Below, piece by piece: positions 40,707 to 49,061 of a DNA stretch of 56,706 bases. The notes beneath the pieces were generated by a model that ran no database searches, was not told where the DNA came from, and worked only from the letters and a program-made list of their open reading frames with translations. The stretch's first letter is position 1; every line of letters begins with the position of its first letter. The position numbers were made by a program, and so were the translations under genes. Origin of the DNA: Clostridiales bacterium (lineage in GTDB: Bacteria > Bacillota > Clostridia > Oscillospirales > Oscillospiraceae); contig JAAVHV010000009.1 of NCBI GenBank assembly GCA_014799505.1, positions 11,199 to 67,904 on the forward strand, in the 5' to 3' direction.

Positions 40707-40931
40707 CTACCACTCCCGCTTGATCTCGCTTTCCTCCACCTGGTACCGATACAGGAACTCCCGGAGGTCGGCGTCCCCCCGTATCAGCATCAGCTCCTCA
40801 AACCTCCCGCTGGTCAGATCCTTGAACCCCGCCGTCTGTTCCCCGGTGCAGATACTGGAACGGATGACGGGGATTTTTCCTGTCTTATCATAGGCCGCAA
40901 CCGACGGACTTTTTCGTCTGAAAAACATCAT
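40707..40931 (-). CDS. small conserved hypothetical protein
   Basis: A 74-residue protein (MMFFRRKSPSVAAYDKTGKI, then IRSSICTGEQTAGFKDLTSG). Its pattern resembles short proteins common in Clostridia that carry the ICTGEQ.AGFKD motif and are often mis-annotated. No membrane segment; basic N-terminus. An AAGGGATC site precedes two adjacent ATGs (40931, 40928). It lies between two plus-strand operons on the opposite strand. Function unknown. Confidence 0.6.
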   Translation of the reverse strand: MMFFRRKSPSVAAYDKTGKIPVIRSSICTGEQTAGFKDLTSGRFEELMLIRGDADLREFLYRYQVEESEIKREW

Positions 40932-41063
40932 GATCCCTTCCTTTCTGCCGTAATCAGAAAAACTTGTCCTGTTCTATCAAATTATATCATATCTGTCCCC
41001 ACAGGGGAAGATATCCTCCCCGCCGTCCGGCACATGGCGCGCGCGGTCCATTTGCAACAGGGA

Positions 41064-41092
41064 TTGCTTTTTTCATCGCTTTCAAGTATAAT
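41064..41092 (+). promoter_or_regulatory. promoter of the DUF4317-fucosidase operon
   Basis: TTGCTT (41064-41069), 17-base spacer and TATAAT (41087-41092), about 75 bases before the ATG at 41167. Confidence 0.65.
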
Positions 41093-41166
41093 CAGAACAG
41101 TTGTTTTAATCATGCGATCCCGTCTCTCAAAACCGCGGGAAATCTATTTGCGAATGTGAGGTTGCC

Positions 41167-42300
41167 ATGAACCAAAAAGAGATCAGCGAGCTGCGCCGCC
41201 GCTTCCGCCTGAACAAGAACGCCATCAGCCGCATCTATGGCTGCTATGTCAGCTGTCGGAAAGAGATCATTTCCTCCCTGGACGAGTCCCTGGGGATGAT
41301 GCCCCAGGAGGAGGCCGAGCAATACCTGGGTTTCTTGAAAAAAGCGCTCTCCGGCGCTCTGGGGAGAAATCTGCTGGACGTCGAATTTTCCACCCAACAG
41401 GTGGCGGACAGTGAGGAACACCGGCTGCTCATGGCCCTGCGGAGCTCCGGGCTGAAGGACAGCGAGGTACGGCGGCAGTTCTATCAAAGGGTCATCGACT
41501 CCCTGGACATGGGGGACAGCAATTACCTGATTCTGCTGGCCCACGATACTTATGACGTCCCCTTCCGGGGCAAGGATGACGAGCTCCAGGCGGACGCCTC
41601 CGACCAGGTGTTTTCCTACATCGTCTGCTGTGTGTGCCCGGTGAAGGACGGCAAGCTGGAGCTGCGCTACTGTCCCGACGAAAACGGGTTCCACAACTCC
41701 CTCCCCAGCCAGCTTGTGGCCCCGCCGGAGCTGGGCTTCCTGTTCCCCGCTTTTGATGACCGGGCGGCCAATATCTACAACGCCCTGGCCTACACCCGCA
41801 AGCCGGACGAGCTGCATCAGGAGTTCCTGGACGCCGTCTTTCACACCGAGCCGCTCATGTCCGCCAGTGAGCAGCGGGAGGCGTTCCAATCCGCTCTCAC
41901 CGAGGCGCTGGCGGGAAATTGCGGCCTGGAGGTGGTTCAGGCCGTCCACGAACAGCTGACCCAGCAGATCGAGCAGCACAGAGAGAGCCGGGACCCGGGG
42001 CCGCTGACCCTCACCGCCAACGATGTGGCCGACATCCTCCAGGACTGCGGGACGGAGGAGGCTCAAGTGACCGCCTTTTGTGAAAAGTGCGCGGAGCGGT
42101 TCGGCGAGGGGGCGGCGCTCAGCCCCGCCAACCTCATTGACAGCAAGCGCTTTGAGGTCAAAACCCAGGACGCCGCCATTACCCTCGACCCGGAGCACAG
42201 CCACCTGGTGGAGCTGCGGATCATCGACGGCAAAAAGTATCTCCTCATTCCGGCCAGCAAAGACATGACGGTCAACGGAATGCCGGTGGATTGGACATAA
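41167..42300 (+). CDS. DUF4317 family protein
   Basis: A 377-residue soluble protein with the family's N-terminus (EISELRRRFRLNKNAISRIY, then GCYVSCRKEIIS), a central region (LILLAHDTYDVPFRGKDD, VFSYIVCCVCPVKDGKL) and a regular C-terminal part. DUF4317 is found mainly in Clostridia; no function is known. The weak AGG site lies before the ATG. It leads an operon with fucosidase, aminopeptidase and transglutaminase-like genes (gaps 14, 18 and 1 bases). Confidence 0.88.
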   Translation: MNQKEISELRRRFRLNKNAISRIYGCYVSCRKEIISSLDESLGMMPQEEAEQYLGFLKKALSGALGRNLLDVEFSTQQVADSEEHRLLMALRSSGLKDSEVRRQFYQRVIDSLDMGDSNYLILLAHDTYDVPFRGKDDELQADASDQVFSYIVCCVCPVKDGKLELRYCPDENGFHNSLPSQLVAPPELGFLFPAFDDRAANIYNALAYTRKPDELHQEFLDAVFHTEPLMSASEQREAFQSALTEALAGNCGLEVVQAVHEQLTQQIEQHRESRDPGPLTLTANDVADILQDCGTEEAQVTAFCEKCAERFGEGAALSPANLIDSKRFEVKTQDAAITLDPEHSHLVELRIIDGKKYLLIPASKDMTVNGMPVDWT

Positions 42301-42314
42301 AAGGAGGGTTTTCT

Positions 42315-43637
42315 ATGCCCTATGTGTTTTCCCGGGAGGAATATGAGCGCCGGATGGCCTGGTATACCCAGGCCCGGTTCGGGCTGTTCCTCCACTGGGG
42401 GCTGTACGCCATTCCCGCCCGTGGGGAGTGGGTGCGCAGCGTGGAGCGCATCCCCAACGAGGAGTATGACCCGCTGCTTCGGCAGTTTGACCCCCGGCAC
42501 TGCGATATGCGCGCCTGGATGGCGGCTGCCAAGGGGGCCGGGATGAAATACGCCGTGCTGACCGCCAAGCATCACGACGGCTTTTGCCTCTTCGACAGCG
42601 CATATACCGAGTTCAAGTCCACCAACTCCCCCGCCGGGCGGGACTTTGTGCGGGAGTTTCTGGACGCCGCCCGGGAGACCGGACTGCGGGCGGGGCTGTA
42701 TTTCTCCCTCATCGACTGGCGGCACCCGGATTTTCCCCATTACGGGGACCGCAACCACCCCATGCGGGACGACCCGGCCTATGGCAACGAGGGCCGGAAC
42801 TTTGACCGCTACCTGGAGTATATGCACGCCCAGGTGCGGGAGCTGTGCAGCAACTACGGCAGGCTGGATCTGCTGTGGTTCGACTTCTCCTACGACAACC
42901 TCCGGGGGGAGGCGTGGCGGGCCACCGAGCTGATGGAGATGGTGCGTACCCTCCAGCCCGACGTCATCATCGACAACCGGCTGGAGGTCAGCGGAGAGGG
43001 CTTCGGCTCCCTGGCGGCGTGCAAGCCCACCCCCTACCACGGGGACTTCGTCAGCCCGGAGCAGATCGTCCCGCCCCACGGCCTGCTGGACGCAGAAGGA
43101 CAGCCCCTGGTGTGGGAGAGCTGCGTCACCATGAACAACCACTGGGGCTACTGCGCCACAGACCGCTATTATAAGCCCGCCCCCATGCTCATCAAGAAGC
43201 TGGTGGAGTGCGTGTCCAAGGGGGGCAACCTGCTGCTCAACGTGGGCCCGGACGCTGCGGGGCGCTTCCCCGGCCAGGCGCTGGACATCCTCCAAGAGAT
43301 CGGCCGGTGGATGGAGCGCAACGGGGACAGCATCTACGGCTGCGGCCCCTCCGGGCTTGACAAGCCGGATTACGGCAGGATCACCCGCCGGGGGGACACC
43401 CTGTACTATCACATCTTTGAGAACACCGTGGGGCCGCTGCCCCTCTTTGGGGTGGACAAAGACCAGATCGTCTCCATCCGCCGCCTGGCGGACGGCAGCG
43501 AGGCGCCCCTGTCCACCAGCTGGGTGCACAGCGACTACCCAGAGCTGGCCTTCGCCGACCTGGGGCCCGACCCGGTCCTGCCCGACCCGGTGGACACGGT
43601 GCTGGAGGTGCGCCTGCGTACCTCTTCCGACATATAA
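42315..43637 (+). CDS. alpha-L-fucosidase (GH29)
   Basis: A 440-residue glycoside hydrolase that releases alpha-linked L-fucose. Family motifs: MAWYTQARFGLFLHWGLYAI near the N-terminus, YAVLTAKHHDGFCLFDS, AGLYFSLIDW, and the nucleophile Asp in RLDLLWFDFSYD; WESCVTMNNHWGY and NLLLNVGPDAAG complete the barrel. No signal peptide is seen, so the enzyme is intracellular and acts on small imported fucosides. The ATG at 42315 has AAAGGAGGG eight bases upstream. Operon partners are peptidases, suggesting use of glycopeptide material. Confidence 0.93.
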   Translation: MPYVFSREEYERRMAWYTQARFGLFLHWGLYAIPARGEWVRSVERIPNEEYDPLLRQFDPRHCDMRAWMAAAKGAGMKYAVLTAKHHDGFCLFDSAYTEFKSTNSPAGRDFVREFLDAARETGLRAGLYFSLIDWRHPDFPHYGDRNHPMRDDPAYGNEGRNFDRYLEYMHAQVRELCSNYGRLDLLWFDFSYDNLRGEAWRATELMEMVRTLQPDVIIDNRLEVSGEGFGSLAACKPTPYHGDFVSPEQIVPPHGLLDAEGQPLVWESCVTMNNHWGYCATDRYYKPAPMLIKKLVECVSKGGNLLLNVGPDAAGRFPGQALDILQEIGRWMERNGDSIYGCGPSGLDKPDYGRITRRGDTLYYHIFENTVGPLPLFGVDKDQIVSIRRLADGSEAPLSTSWVHSDYPELAFADLGPDPVLPDPVDTVLEVRLRTSSDI

Positions 43638-43655
43638 AATTAGGAGGGATTTGTC

Positions 43656-45017
43656 ATGATTCAGCTGTGGAACAACGAACCCGTCCAGTGGCGGGTGGAG
43701 TTGGAGACGCAGAAGGGAGAGCCCCTGTCCCTGCGCACGGGAGTACAGGGACGTGTCCTGATCGTGAACCTGGGCGAAGAGCCCAAGGCGGAGACCGTCC
43801 GCCGCGCCGCCGCCAAGGCGGTCAAGACCGTTCAGAGCCTGGGCGGGCAGTCCGCCCTGTTCGATGCCGCCCCGGCGGCAGAGGCCCTGGGGACGGCGGG
43901 GGTGTCCGCCCTGGCCCAGGGAGTGGATCTGGCCTGCTACCGGCAGGAGAGCTGGAAGCACGCCCCGGACAAGCCCTTTGACGCGTACCTCACCGGCACG
44001 GATGGGCTGGACACCGCCGCCATCCTGACGGAGACTGGGGCGGTGACCCGGGCGGTGTGCTTTGCCCGAGATCTGGTGAACTGCCCCGCCAACCTCCTCA
44101 CCCCGGAGCGGATGGCCCAGCGCATGACCGAGGCGGCAAAACCGCTGGGGATCGAGACCCAAGTGCTGGGCGAGGAGGACACCCGCGCCCTGAATATGGG
44201 GGCGTTCCACGCCGTGGGGGACAGCGCGGGCCACCCGCCCCGGCTCATCGTGCTGCGTTACCGGGGCGGAGCAACCGACGCCGCCCCCATCGCCCTGGTG
44301 GGCAAAGGGGTGTGCTGCGACACCGGCGGCTACTGCCTCAAAACCGCCGGCGGGCTGAAGGGGATGCGGGGCGACATGGCCGGAGGGGCCGCCGTGTGCG
44401 GCGCGCTGCTGGCCCTGGCGGAGAACCAGGTGCCCGTCAATGCCGTGGCGGTGATCCCGGCGGTGGAAAACCGCATCTCCCCGGACAGCTTCCTTCCCGG
44501 GGACGTGGTGACCTCCATGTCCGGCAAGACCATCCAGGTGAACAATACCGACGCGGAGGGCCGACTCATTTTGGCCGACGCGGTGACCTACGCCATTGAG
44601 AAGGAGGGGGCGAACCGGGTGGTGGACATCGCCACCCTCACCGGGGCGTGTGTGGCCGCGCTGGGCTTCACCACGGCGGGGCTGGTGACCAACGACGAGG
44701 GCCTGTTCCTGGACGTAATGAACGCCGCCGCCCGGGCCGGGGAGCAGTATTGGCGCTTCCCCGATTTCCCGGAGTACAAAAAGATGATCGAAAGCCCGGT
44801 GGCCGACCTGTGCAATCAGTCCAACGACGGCTGCGGGGCCATCACAGCGGGGCTGTTCATCGGCGCGTTCGCGGAGGGGCGCCCCTGGGTTCACCTGGAC
44901 ATCGCGGGCACCGCCTGGGTGGACCGTCCCCGGTGGGAGTACCAGGTTCCCGGAGCCACCGGCGCGGGGGTGACCACCCTCTACGAGCTGTGCCGGGGCC
45001 TGGCCCAGGCGCGCTGA
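43656..45017 (+). CDS. leucyl aminopeptidase (M17)
   Basis: A 453-residue cytosolic aminopeptidase. Metal and catalytic residues are in place: VGKGVCCDTGGYCLKTAGG (Lys and Asp ligands, catalytic Lys), GMRGDMAGGAAVCGAL (Asp) and the signature NTDAEGRLILADAV (Asp, Glu, catalytic Arg). The usual GKG-TFDSGG-SLKP reads GKG-CCDTGG-CLKT here, with Cys residues near the metal site. The N-terminal domain (1-150) is divergent, as in many M17 proteins. AGGAGGG precedes the ATG. It is one base ahead of the transglutaminase-like gene. Confidence 0.92.
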   Translation: MIQLWNNEPVQWRVELETQKGEPLSLRTGVQGRVLIVNLGEEPKAETVRRAAAKAVKTVQSLGGQSALFDAAPAAEALGTAGVSALAQGVDLACYRQESWKHAPDKPFDAYLTGTDGLDTAAILTETGAVTRAVCFARDLVNCPANLLTPERMAQRMTEAAKPLGIETQVLGEEDTRALNMGAFHAVGDSAGHPPRLIVLRYRGGATDAAPIALVGKGVCCDTGGYCLKTAGGLKGMRGDMAGGAAVCGALLALAENQVPVNAVAVIPAVENRISPDSFLPGDVVTSMSGKTIQVNNTDAEGRLILADAVTYAIEKEGANRVVDIATLTGACVAALGFTTAGLVTNDEGLFLDVMNAAARAGEQYWRFPDFPEYKKMIESPVADLCNQSNDGCGAITAGLFIGAFAEGRPWVHLDIAGTAWVDRPRWEYQVPGATGAGVTTLYELCRGLAQAR

Positions 45018-45018
45018 C

Positions 45019-47442
45019 ATGGCGGAGCGATGGAGCGGGGCGCTGGCCGCCCTGTCCGGCCCCCGCCGCCGGGCCATGGAGTTTTTGGCGCGCCATCTGC
45101 CGGACAGCGACCTGGACTGCTACCCCTTTGAGCTGTTTTTGCAATTTGCCGACCACGCCCTGTTCCTCCGGGAAACCGACCCCTTGTGCGGGGCGCTGGA
45201 CTGGGAGCTGTTCGCCCACTATGTCCTGTTCCCCCGGGTGAACGACGAGGATCTGTCCTTCCACCGGGTTCTGTTTTACGAGGAGCTGTGGCCCCGGGTG
45301 GGGGCACTGCCCACCGTGGAGGAGCGGGTGCTGGAGGTCAACCGCTGGTGCCACGAGCACGCCTCCTACCAGGCCCAGGACGAGCGCACCGCCTCCCCGC
45401 TGACGGTATTCCGCTGCGGCAGCGGACGCTGCGGGGAGGAGTCCGCCTTTCTGGTGTCCGCCCTGCGCAGCGTGGGCATCGCCGCCAGACAGGTGTACGC
45501 CCCCCGCTGGTCCCACTGCGACGACAACCACGCCTGGGTAGAGGCCCTGTGCGATGGCCAGTGGCGGTTTCTGGGGGCCTGCGAGCCCGAGCCGGTGCTG
45601 GACCGGGGTTGGTTCAACACCCCCGCCTCCCGGGCCATGCTGGTCCACAGCCGCCTGTTTGGGGAAGGGGGCTCGCCTCTCCACGGACAGCCCATCGGCA
45701 GGGAGGGGGCCGTGGTCTGGTACAACCAGACCGCCCGGTATGCCCCGGTACGGGAGTACCGCTTCCGGGCGCTGGCGGACGGCCTGCCCGCACCGGGCGC
45801 GCGGTTCCAGCTTCAGGTGCTCAACGGGGCCGGATACCACACCATCGCCACCCTCACCGCCGATGAGCGGGGGGAGGCCCGCGCTGAGCTGGGCCTGGGT
45901 GATCTCCACGTGCTGGCCGCTCTGGACGGCCTGCGGGCCGAAGGGGACTGCGCGGGCGGGGCGTTGACGCTGGCCCTTCAAGCGCCAACCAAGGGGGACT
46001 CCGGCCGGGAGGACTTCGATTTTCACGCCCCCGCCCCGGTAGAGATCCGCCCCACCGAACTGACCCCGGCCCAAAAGAGGGCACGGGCGGATGTTCTGGC
46101 CCATGGGAACGCCCTGCGGGAGCGGCGGATGGCGGAGTATTATGACCATGGCCGGGCCGCCGGCCTCCCCGGCTGCGACGACCTGCTCCGGGCCGCCCGG
46201 GGCAATTTTGAAGAGATTTTCACCTTCCTCAGCGGCAAAAACCGCCCCGTCCGGGAGCGGCTGGTTCGGACGCTGGTGGACAAGGATCTGCGGGACGTGT
46301 CGGCGGAGGTGCTGGAGGATCATCTGGCCCACCTTCCGCCCCGGCCCGAAGAGATGCCGGAGGATATCTACTGGCGCTATGTGGCCTGTCCCCGGATTGG
46401 GCTGGAAAAGCTCAACCTCTGGCGGGGGGCGCTGACAGGCTGGCTGTCTGACTGGGCAGGCGGCCCCGCCCAGCTGCGCCACTTCCTGCGGGAGCTGCTG
46501 CCAGACGCCGGAGAAAACCGCTATGGCCAATTATACTGGCCCCCGGCGGCAGTGTTGGAGGCTGGGGCTTGCGACGAAAAAAGCCGTGATCTGCTGCTGG
46601 TGGCCGCCCTGCGGACGCTGGGGGTTCCCGCCCGGCTGCGGAAACTGGACGGTGCGCCGGAGTTCTGGCGGGACGGCGCCTTCCATCCCGTCTGCCTCGA
46701 AGAAACGGGGACGCTGTGCCTGACCTGGGCGGGGGAGGCTCCGCCTCTGTACCAGCAGAACTGGTCGCTGTCCCGGCGGACAGAGGAGGGCTGGGCGGTG
46801 CTGTCCCTGCCCGACAGCGGCTGGGAGCAGGGCAGGCGGACGCTGTCCCTGCCCGCCGGACACTACCGACTGATCACGTCGGCCCGTCTGCCCAACGGAA
46901 ACCAGCTGGCCTCCTGTCGGGATCTGCCGATCAAGGCCGGAGCACAGGCCAATGTGGAGCTGCGGCTACGCTCCTGCCCCCTGGCCGAGCTGCTGGGCCG
47001 CACGGCCATGCCCGCCGCCCCGGCCCTGCGGTTGGACGGCTCCCCCGTCCCCGACCTGTTCCGCCTGGATGGCCGTCCCTCCCTGCTGCTCTGGCTGGAG
47101 GAGGGAGGCGAGCCCACCGAGCATCTGCTGGGCGAGCTGGCCGATCTGCGCGATGCGCTGGCGGCGCTGCCGCTGAACGTGGCGTTCCTCCTCCGGGACG
47201 GGGCCGGCGTCGGTCACCCCACCCTGAGCGGACTGCTGGAGCGGTGGCCGGAGATCCAGGTTTTGGTGGACGACTGGGCCTACGACCTGGAGGATACCGC
47301 CCGCCGGCTCACCTGTGACCCGGACACCCCGCCCCTGGCGGTGGTATGCGACGGGACAGGGACTGCGGTCTACGGCGTCAGCGGCTACCGGGTGGGCTCC
47401 GCCGGCCTGCTGGCCCAAATCGCCGCCCATCTGTGCCAATAA
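45019..47442 (+). CDS. large transglutaminase-like protein
   Basis: An 807-residue protein. The papain-like transglutaminase core lies around residues 95-210: catalytic Cys in GSGRCGEESAFLVSAL, His in CDDNHAWVEAL and the third residue in FLGACEPEPVLDRGWF. After it come Ig-like/beta-sandwich segments (about 240-330), a helical region (about 345-480), a second domain with a transglutaminase-like half lacking the Cys (PAAVLEAGACDEKSRDLLLV), another beta-sandwich and a C-terminal thioredoxin-like segment (around 685-800). No signal peptide. The start is one base after the aminopeptidase stop, so the two are coupled; a peptide-processing role is likely (inference). Confidence 0.85.
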   Translation: MAERWSGALAALSGPRRRAMEFLARHLPDSDLDCYPFELFLQFADHALFLRETDPLCGALDWELFAHYVLFPRVNDEDLSFHRVLFYEELWPRVGALPTVEERVLEVNRWCHEHASYQAQDERTASPLTVFRCGSGRCGEESAFLVSALRSVGIAARQVYAPRWSHCDDNHAWVEALCDGQWRFLGACEPEPVLDRGWFNTPASRAMLVHSRLFGEGGSPLHGQPIGREGAVVWYNQTARYAPVREYRFRALADGLPAPGARFQLQVLNGAGYHTIATLTADERGEARAELGLGDLHVLAALDGLRAEGDCAGGALTLALQAPTKGDSGREDFDFHAPAPVEIRPTELTPAQKRARADVLAHGNALRERRMAEYYDHGRAAGLPGCDDLLRAARGNFEEIFTFLSGKNRPVRERLVRTLVDKDLRDVSAEVLEDHLAHLPPRPEEMPEDIYWRYVACPRIGLEKLNLWRGALTGWLSDWAGGPAQLRHFLRELLPDAGENRYGQLYWPPAAVLEAGACDEKSRDLLLVAALRTLGVPARLRKLDGAPEFWRDGAFHPVCLEETGTLCLTWAGEAPPLYQQNWSLSRRTEEGWAVLSLPDSGWEQGRRTLSLPAGHYRLITSARLPNGNQLASCRDLPIKAGAQANVELRLRSCPLAELLGRTAMPAAPALRLDGSPVPDLFRLDGRPSLLLWLEEGGEPTEHLLGELADLRDALAALPLNVAFLLRDGAGVGHPTLSGLLERWPEIQVLVDDWAYDLEDTARRLTCDPDTPPLAVVCDGTGTAVYGVSGYRVGSAGLLAQIAAHLCQ

Positions 47443-47448
47443 TTTGAA

Positions 47449-47495
47449 CAGGCTCCCTCTTTCGAGCGTTTTCTCGAAATGGGGAGCCTGCTTTG
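47449..47495 (+). terminator. terminator of the fucosidase operon
   Basis: CAGGCTCCC and GGGAGCCTG enclose an inner TTTCGAG/CTCGAAA pair; CTTTG follows. Confidence 0.7.
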
Positions 47496-47543
47496 TACGC
47501 AAACAGTCTGTAGTTTTTTACGCGGGAAAGCGGCGCGGTGGTA

Positions 47544-48005
47544 TCAGGCCAGGTATTTGGCCCGGATAAAGGCGGCGATGCCGCTCAAGCCCCGGGCCAG
47601 CACCTCGGTCTCCTCCGCCGTCAGCGTCTCCACAGTGGCCGCCACCAGCTCCCGGTGGAAGTCGGTGTGGCGGCGGTCGGCCTCCCGGCCCTTCCCCGTG
47701 GGGCACAGGCGGACAGAGCGCTTGTCGCTGCTGTCCCGAACCCGCTCCAGATAGCCCTTGGCCTCCAGCTGGTTCACCGCCGCGGTGAGCGTCCCCGCCG
47801 TCACCCCCTGGGCGGCGGCGATGGCGGAGGAGCGGTTGTCCCGCCCCTGATCCACCGCCCGGCACACCTCTTCGATCAGGTGCATTTCCCGCACGGACAG
47901 GTCGGCGCAGCACTCGGTGACATAGAGTTCCTCCGTTTTCAGGATGTCGTTGAACACCTCCACCAGGAAATCGTTCAGCTCCTTGGCGCAGCGATCGTGT
48001 TCCAT
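47544..48005 (-). CDS. MarR-family regulator, probably FabT-like
   Basis: A 153-residue winged-helix protein: ADLSVREMHLIEEVCRAV (helix 1-2), SSAIAAAQGVTAGTLTAAVN (recognition helix region), QLEAKGYLERVRDSSDKRSV (wing) and a C-terminal dimerisation helix. It follows the DegV gene by nine bases on the same strand. Because DegV proteins bind fatty acids and the promoter carries TTTGA-N-TCAAA boxes like those of FabT, it is probably a fatty-acid-responsive autoregulator; this is inference from context. Confidence 0.85.
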   Translation of the reverse strand: MEHDRCAKELNDFLVEVFNDILKTEELYVTECCADLSVREMHLIEEVCRAVDQGRDNRSSAIAAAQGVTAGTLTAAVNQLEAKGYLERVRDSSDKRSVRLCPTGKGREADRRHTDFHRELVAATVETLTAEETEVLARGLSGIAAFIRAKYLA

Positions 48006-48014
48006 GGCTTCCCC

Positions 48015-48860
48015 CTATTCCGCCGCGATGTAGGCCACACCCACGGCCCCCGGGCCCACATGGGTGCCCACCACCGCGCCGATGGATCCCATCAGCGGGG
48101 ACTTGCCCTGGGGCAGCGCGTCCTTCAGCGCCTCCATGCACACCGACACCCGCTCCGGGGAGTTGGAATGGCCGTAAGCCACCAGACGATCGGGATCCGC
48201 CGGGGTGTTTTTGATGTGCTGGGCGATCCAGTCCAGGCCGGAGGCGATGGAGCGGGCCTTGCCCAGGGCCTCCACCGTGCCCCGGCTGTCCACCCCCACG
48301 ATGGGCTTGATGCCCAGCAGCCCGCCCACGGCGGCGGTGGCGGCGGAGATCCGCCCGCCCTTCTTTAAGTAGGTCAGCGTATCCACCACCGCCAGCAGGC
48401 GGGTCCGCTGGGCCAGCTTCTCCACCCCGGCGGCGATTTGGGCGGCGAACAGACCCTGATCCCGCATCCGGACCGCTTCCTCCACCAGCAGGGCCAGGGC
48501 AAAGGTGACGGTGCGGGAATCCACAATATGGATCTCCCCGCCCTCCACCATCTCCCGGGCGATGCAGGCGGACTGACAGGTGCCGCTGAGCTCTGTAGAC
48601 ACAAAAATTCCCACGATCTCATCCCCCTGGGCGGCGTACTTCTGGAACAACCCCAGAAAATCGTCCGGGGTGAGCTGGGAGGTGGTGGGCAGCTCCTGGC
48701 TGGAGGCCAGGCGGGCAAAGAACTCCTCCCGGGTGATGTCCACGCCGTCCAGGAAGCTCTCCCCTCCAAACATGACCCTCAGGGGAATGACGTCGATGTT
48801 CAGCTCCGCCGCCCGCTGGGCGGACATATCGCTGGTGCCGTCGGTGATGATGCGTACCAT
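48015..48860 (-). CDS. DegV family fatty-acid-binding protein
   Basis: A 281-residue DegV/FakB-type protein. The start at 48860 has GAGGAG nine bases upstream and gives the usual MVRIITDGTSDMS. The ligand-binding Thr/Ser motifs TTSQLTPDDF and VSTELSGTCQSA, the KKGGRISAA motif and the C-terminal AYGHSNSPERV are present. Family members bind a single fatty acid and, where known, present it to the fatty acid kinase FakA for phosphorylation. It is first in an operon with the MarR regulator. Confidence 0.93.
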   Translation of the reverse strand: MVRIITDGTSDMSAQRAAELNIDVIPLRVMFGGESFLDGVDITREEFFARLASSQELPTTSQLTPDDFLGLFQKYAAQGDEIVGIFVSTELSGTCQSACIAREMVEGGEIHIVDSRTVTFALALLVEEAVRMRDQGLFAAQIAAGVEKLAQRTRLLAVVDTLTYLKKGGRISAATAAVGGLLGIKPIVGVDSRGTVEALGKARSIASGLDWIAQHIKNTPADPDRLVAYGHSNSPERVSVCMEALKDALPQGKSPLMGSIGAVVGTHVGPGAVGVAYIAAE

Positions 48861-48883
48861 ATCAAACAACTCCTCGCAGATAT

Positions 48884-48959
48884 TTTGATAACCAAATATT
48901 TTGAGATTCAAATGATTCGACTTTCAAAGTATCATACACGGACAGCGCCCGCTTGTCAA
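48884..48959 (-). promoter_or_regulatory. degV-marR promoter with FabT-like boxes
   Basis: On the minus strand TTGACA (48954-48959) and TATGAT (48931-48936) are 17 bases apart. Downstream in the leader lie TTTGATAACCAAA (48884-48896) and TTTGAGATTCAAA (48900-48912), near-palindromes close to the FabT consensus TTTGATTATCAAA, plus an ACTTTCAAAGT half-palindrome near 48920-48930. The boxes overlap the start region of transcription and the 5' leader, so a bound MarR protein would act as a roadblock. Confidence 0.6.
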
Positions 48960-48982
48960 TTTCCATTCCTCCAAAAAAAGGG

Positions 48983-49025
48983 ATGAAAACGCCGCCGGAC
49001 CGTGACAGTTTCACGATCCGGCGGC
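48983..49025 (-). terminator. terminator after the glycosyltransferase gene
   Basis: GCCGCCGGACCGTGA and TCACGATCCGGCGGC pair with one mismatch; on the minus strand GTTTTCAT and then a T-run follow. It ends the spore-surface operon. Confidence 0.7.
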
Positions 49026-49061
49026 CGTTTGGCACGCGGCCCATCATCATGGGCCGAGCCG

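Noticed and set aside
42063-45077. 1004-codon open frame on the minus strand
   Set aside because: It is antisense to the DUF4317, fucosidase and aminopeptidase genes, which have clear family motifs and ribosome-binding sites; long antisense frames are expected in GC-rich DNA.
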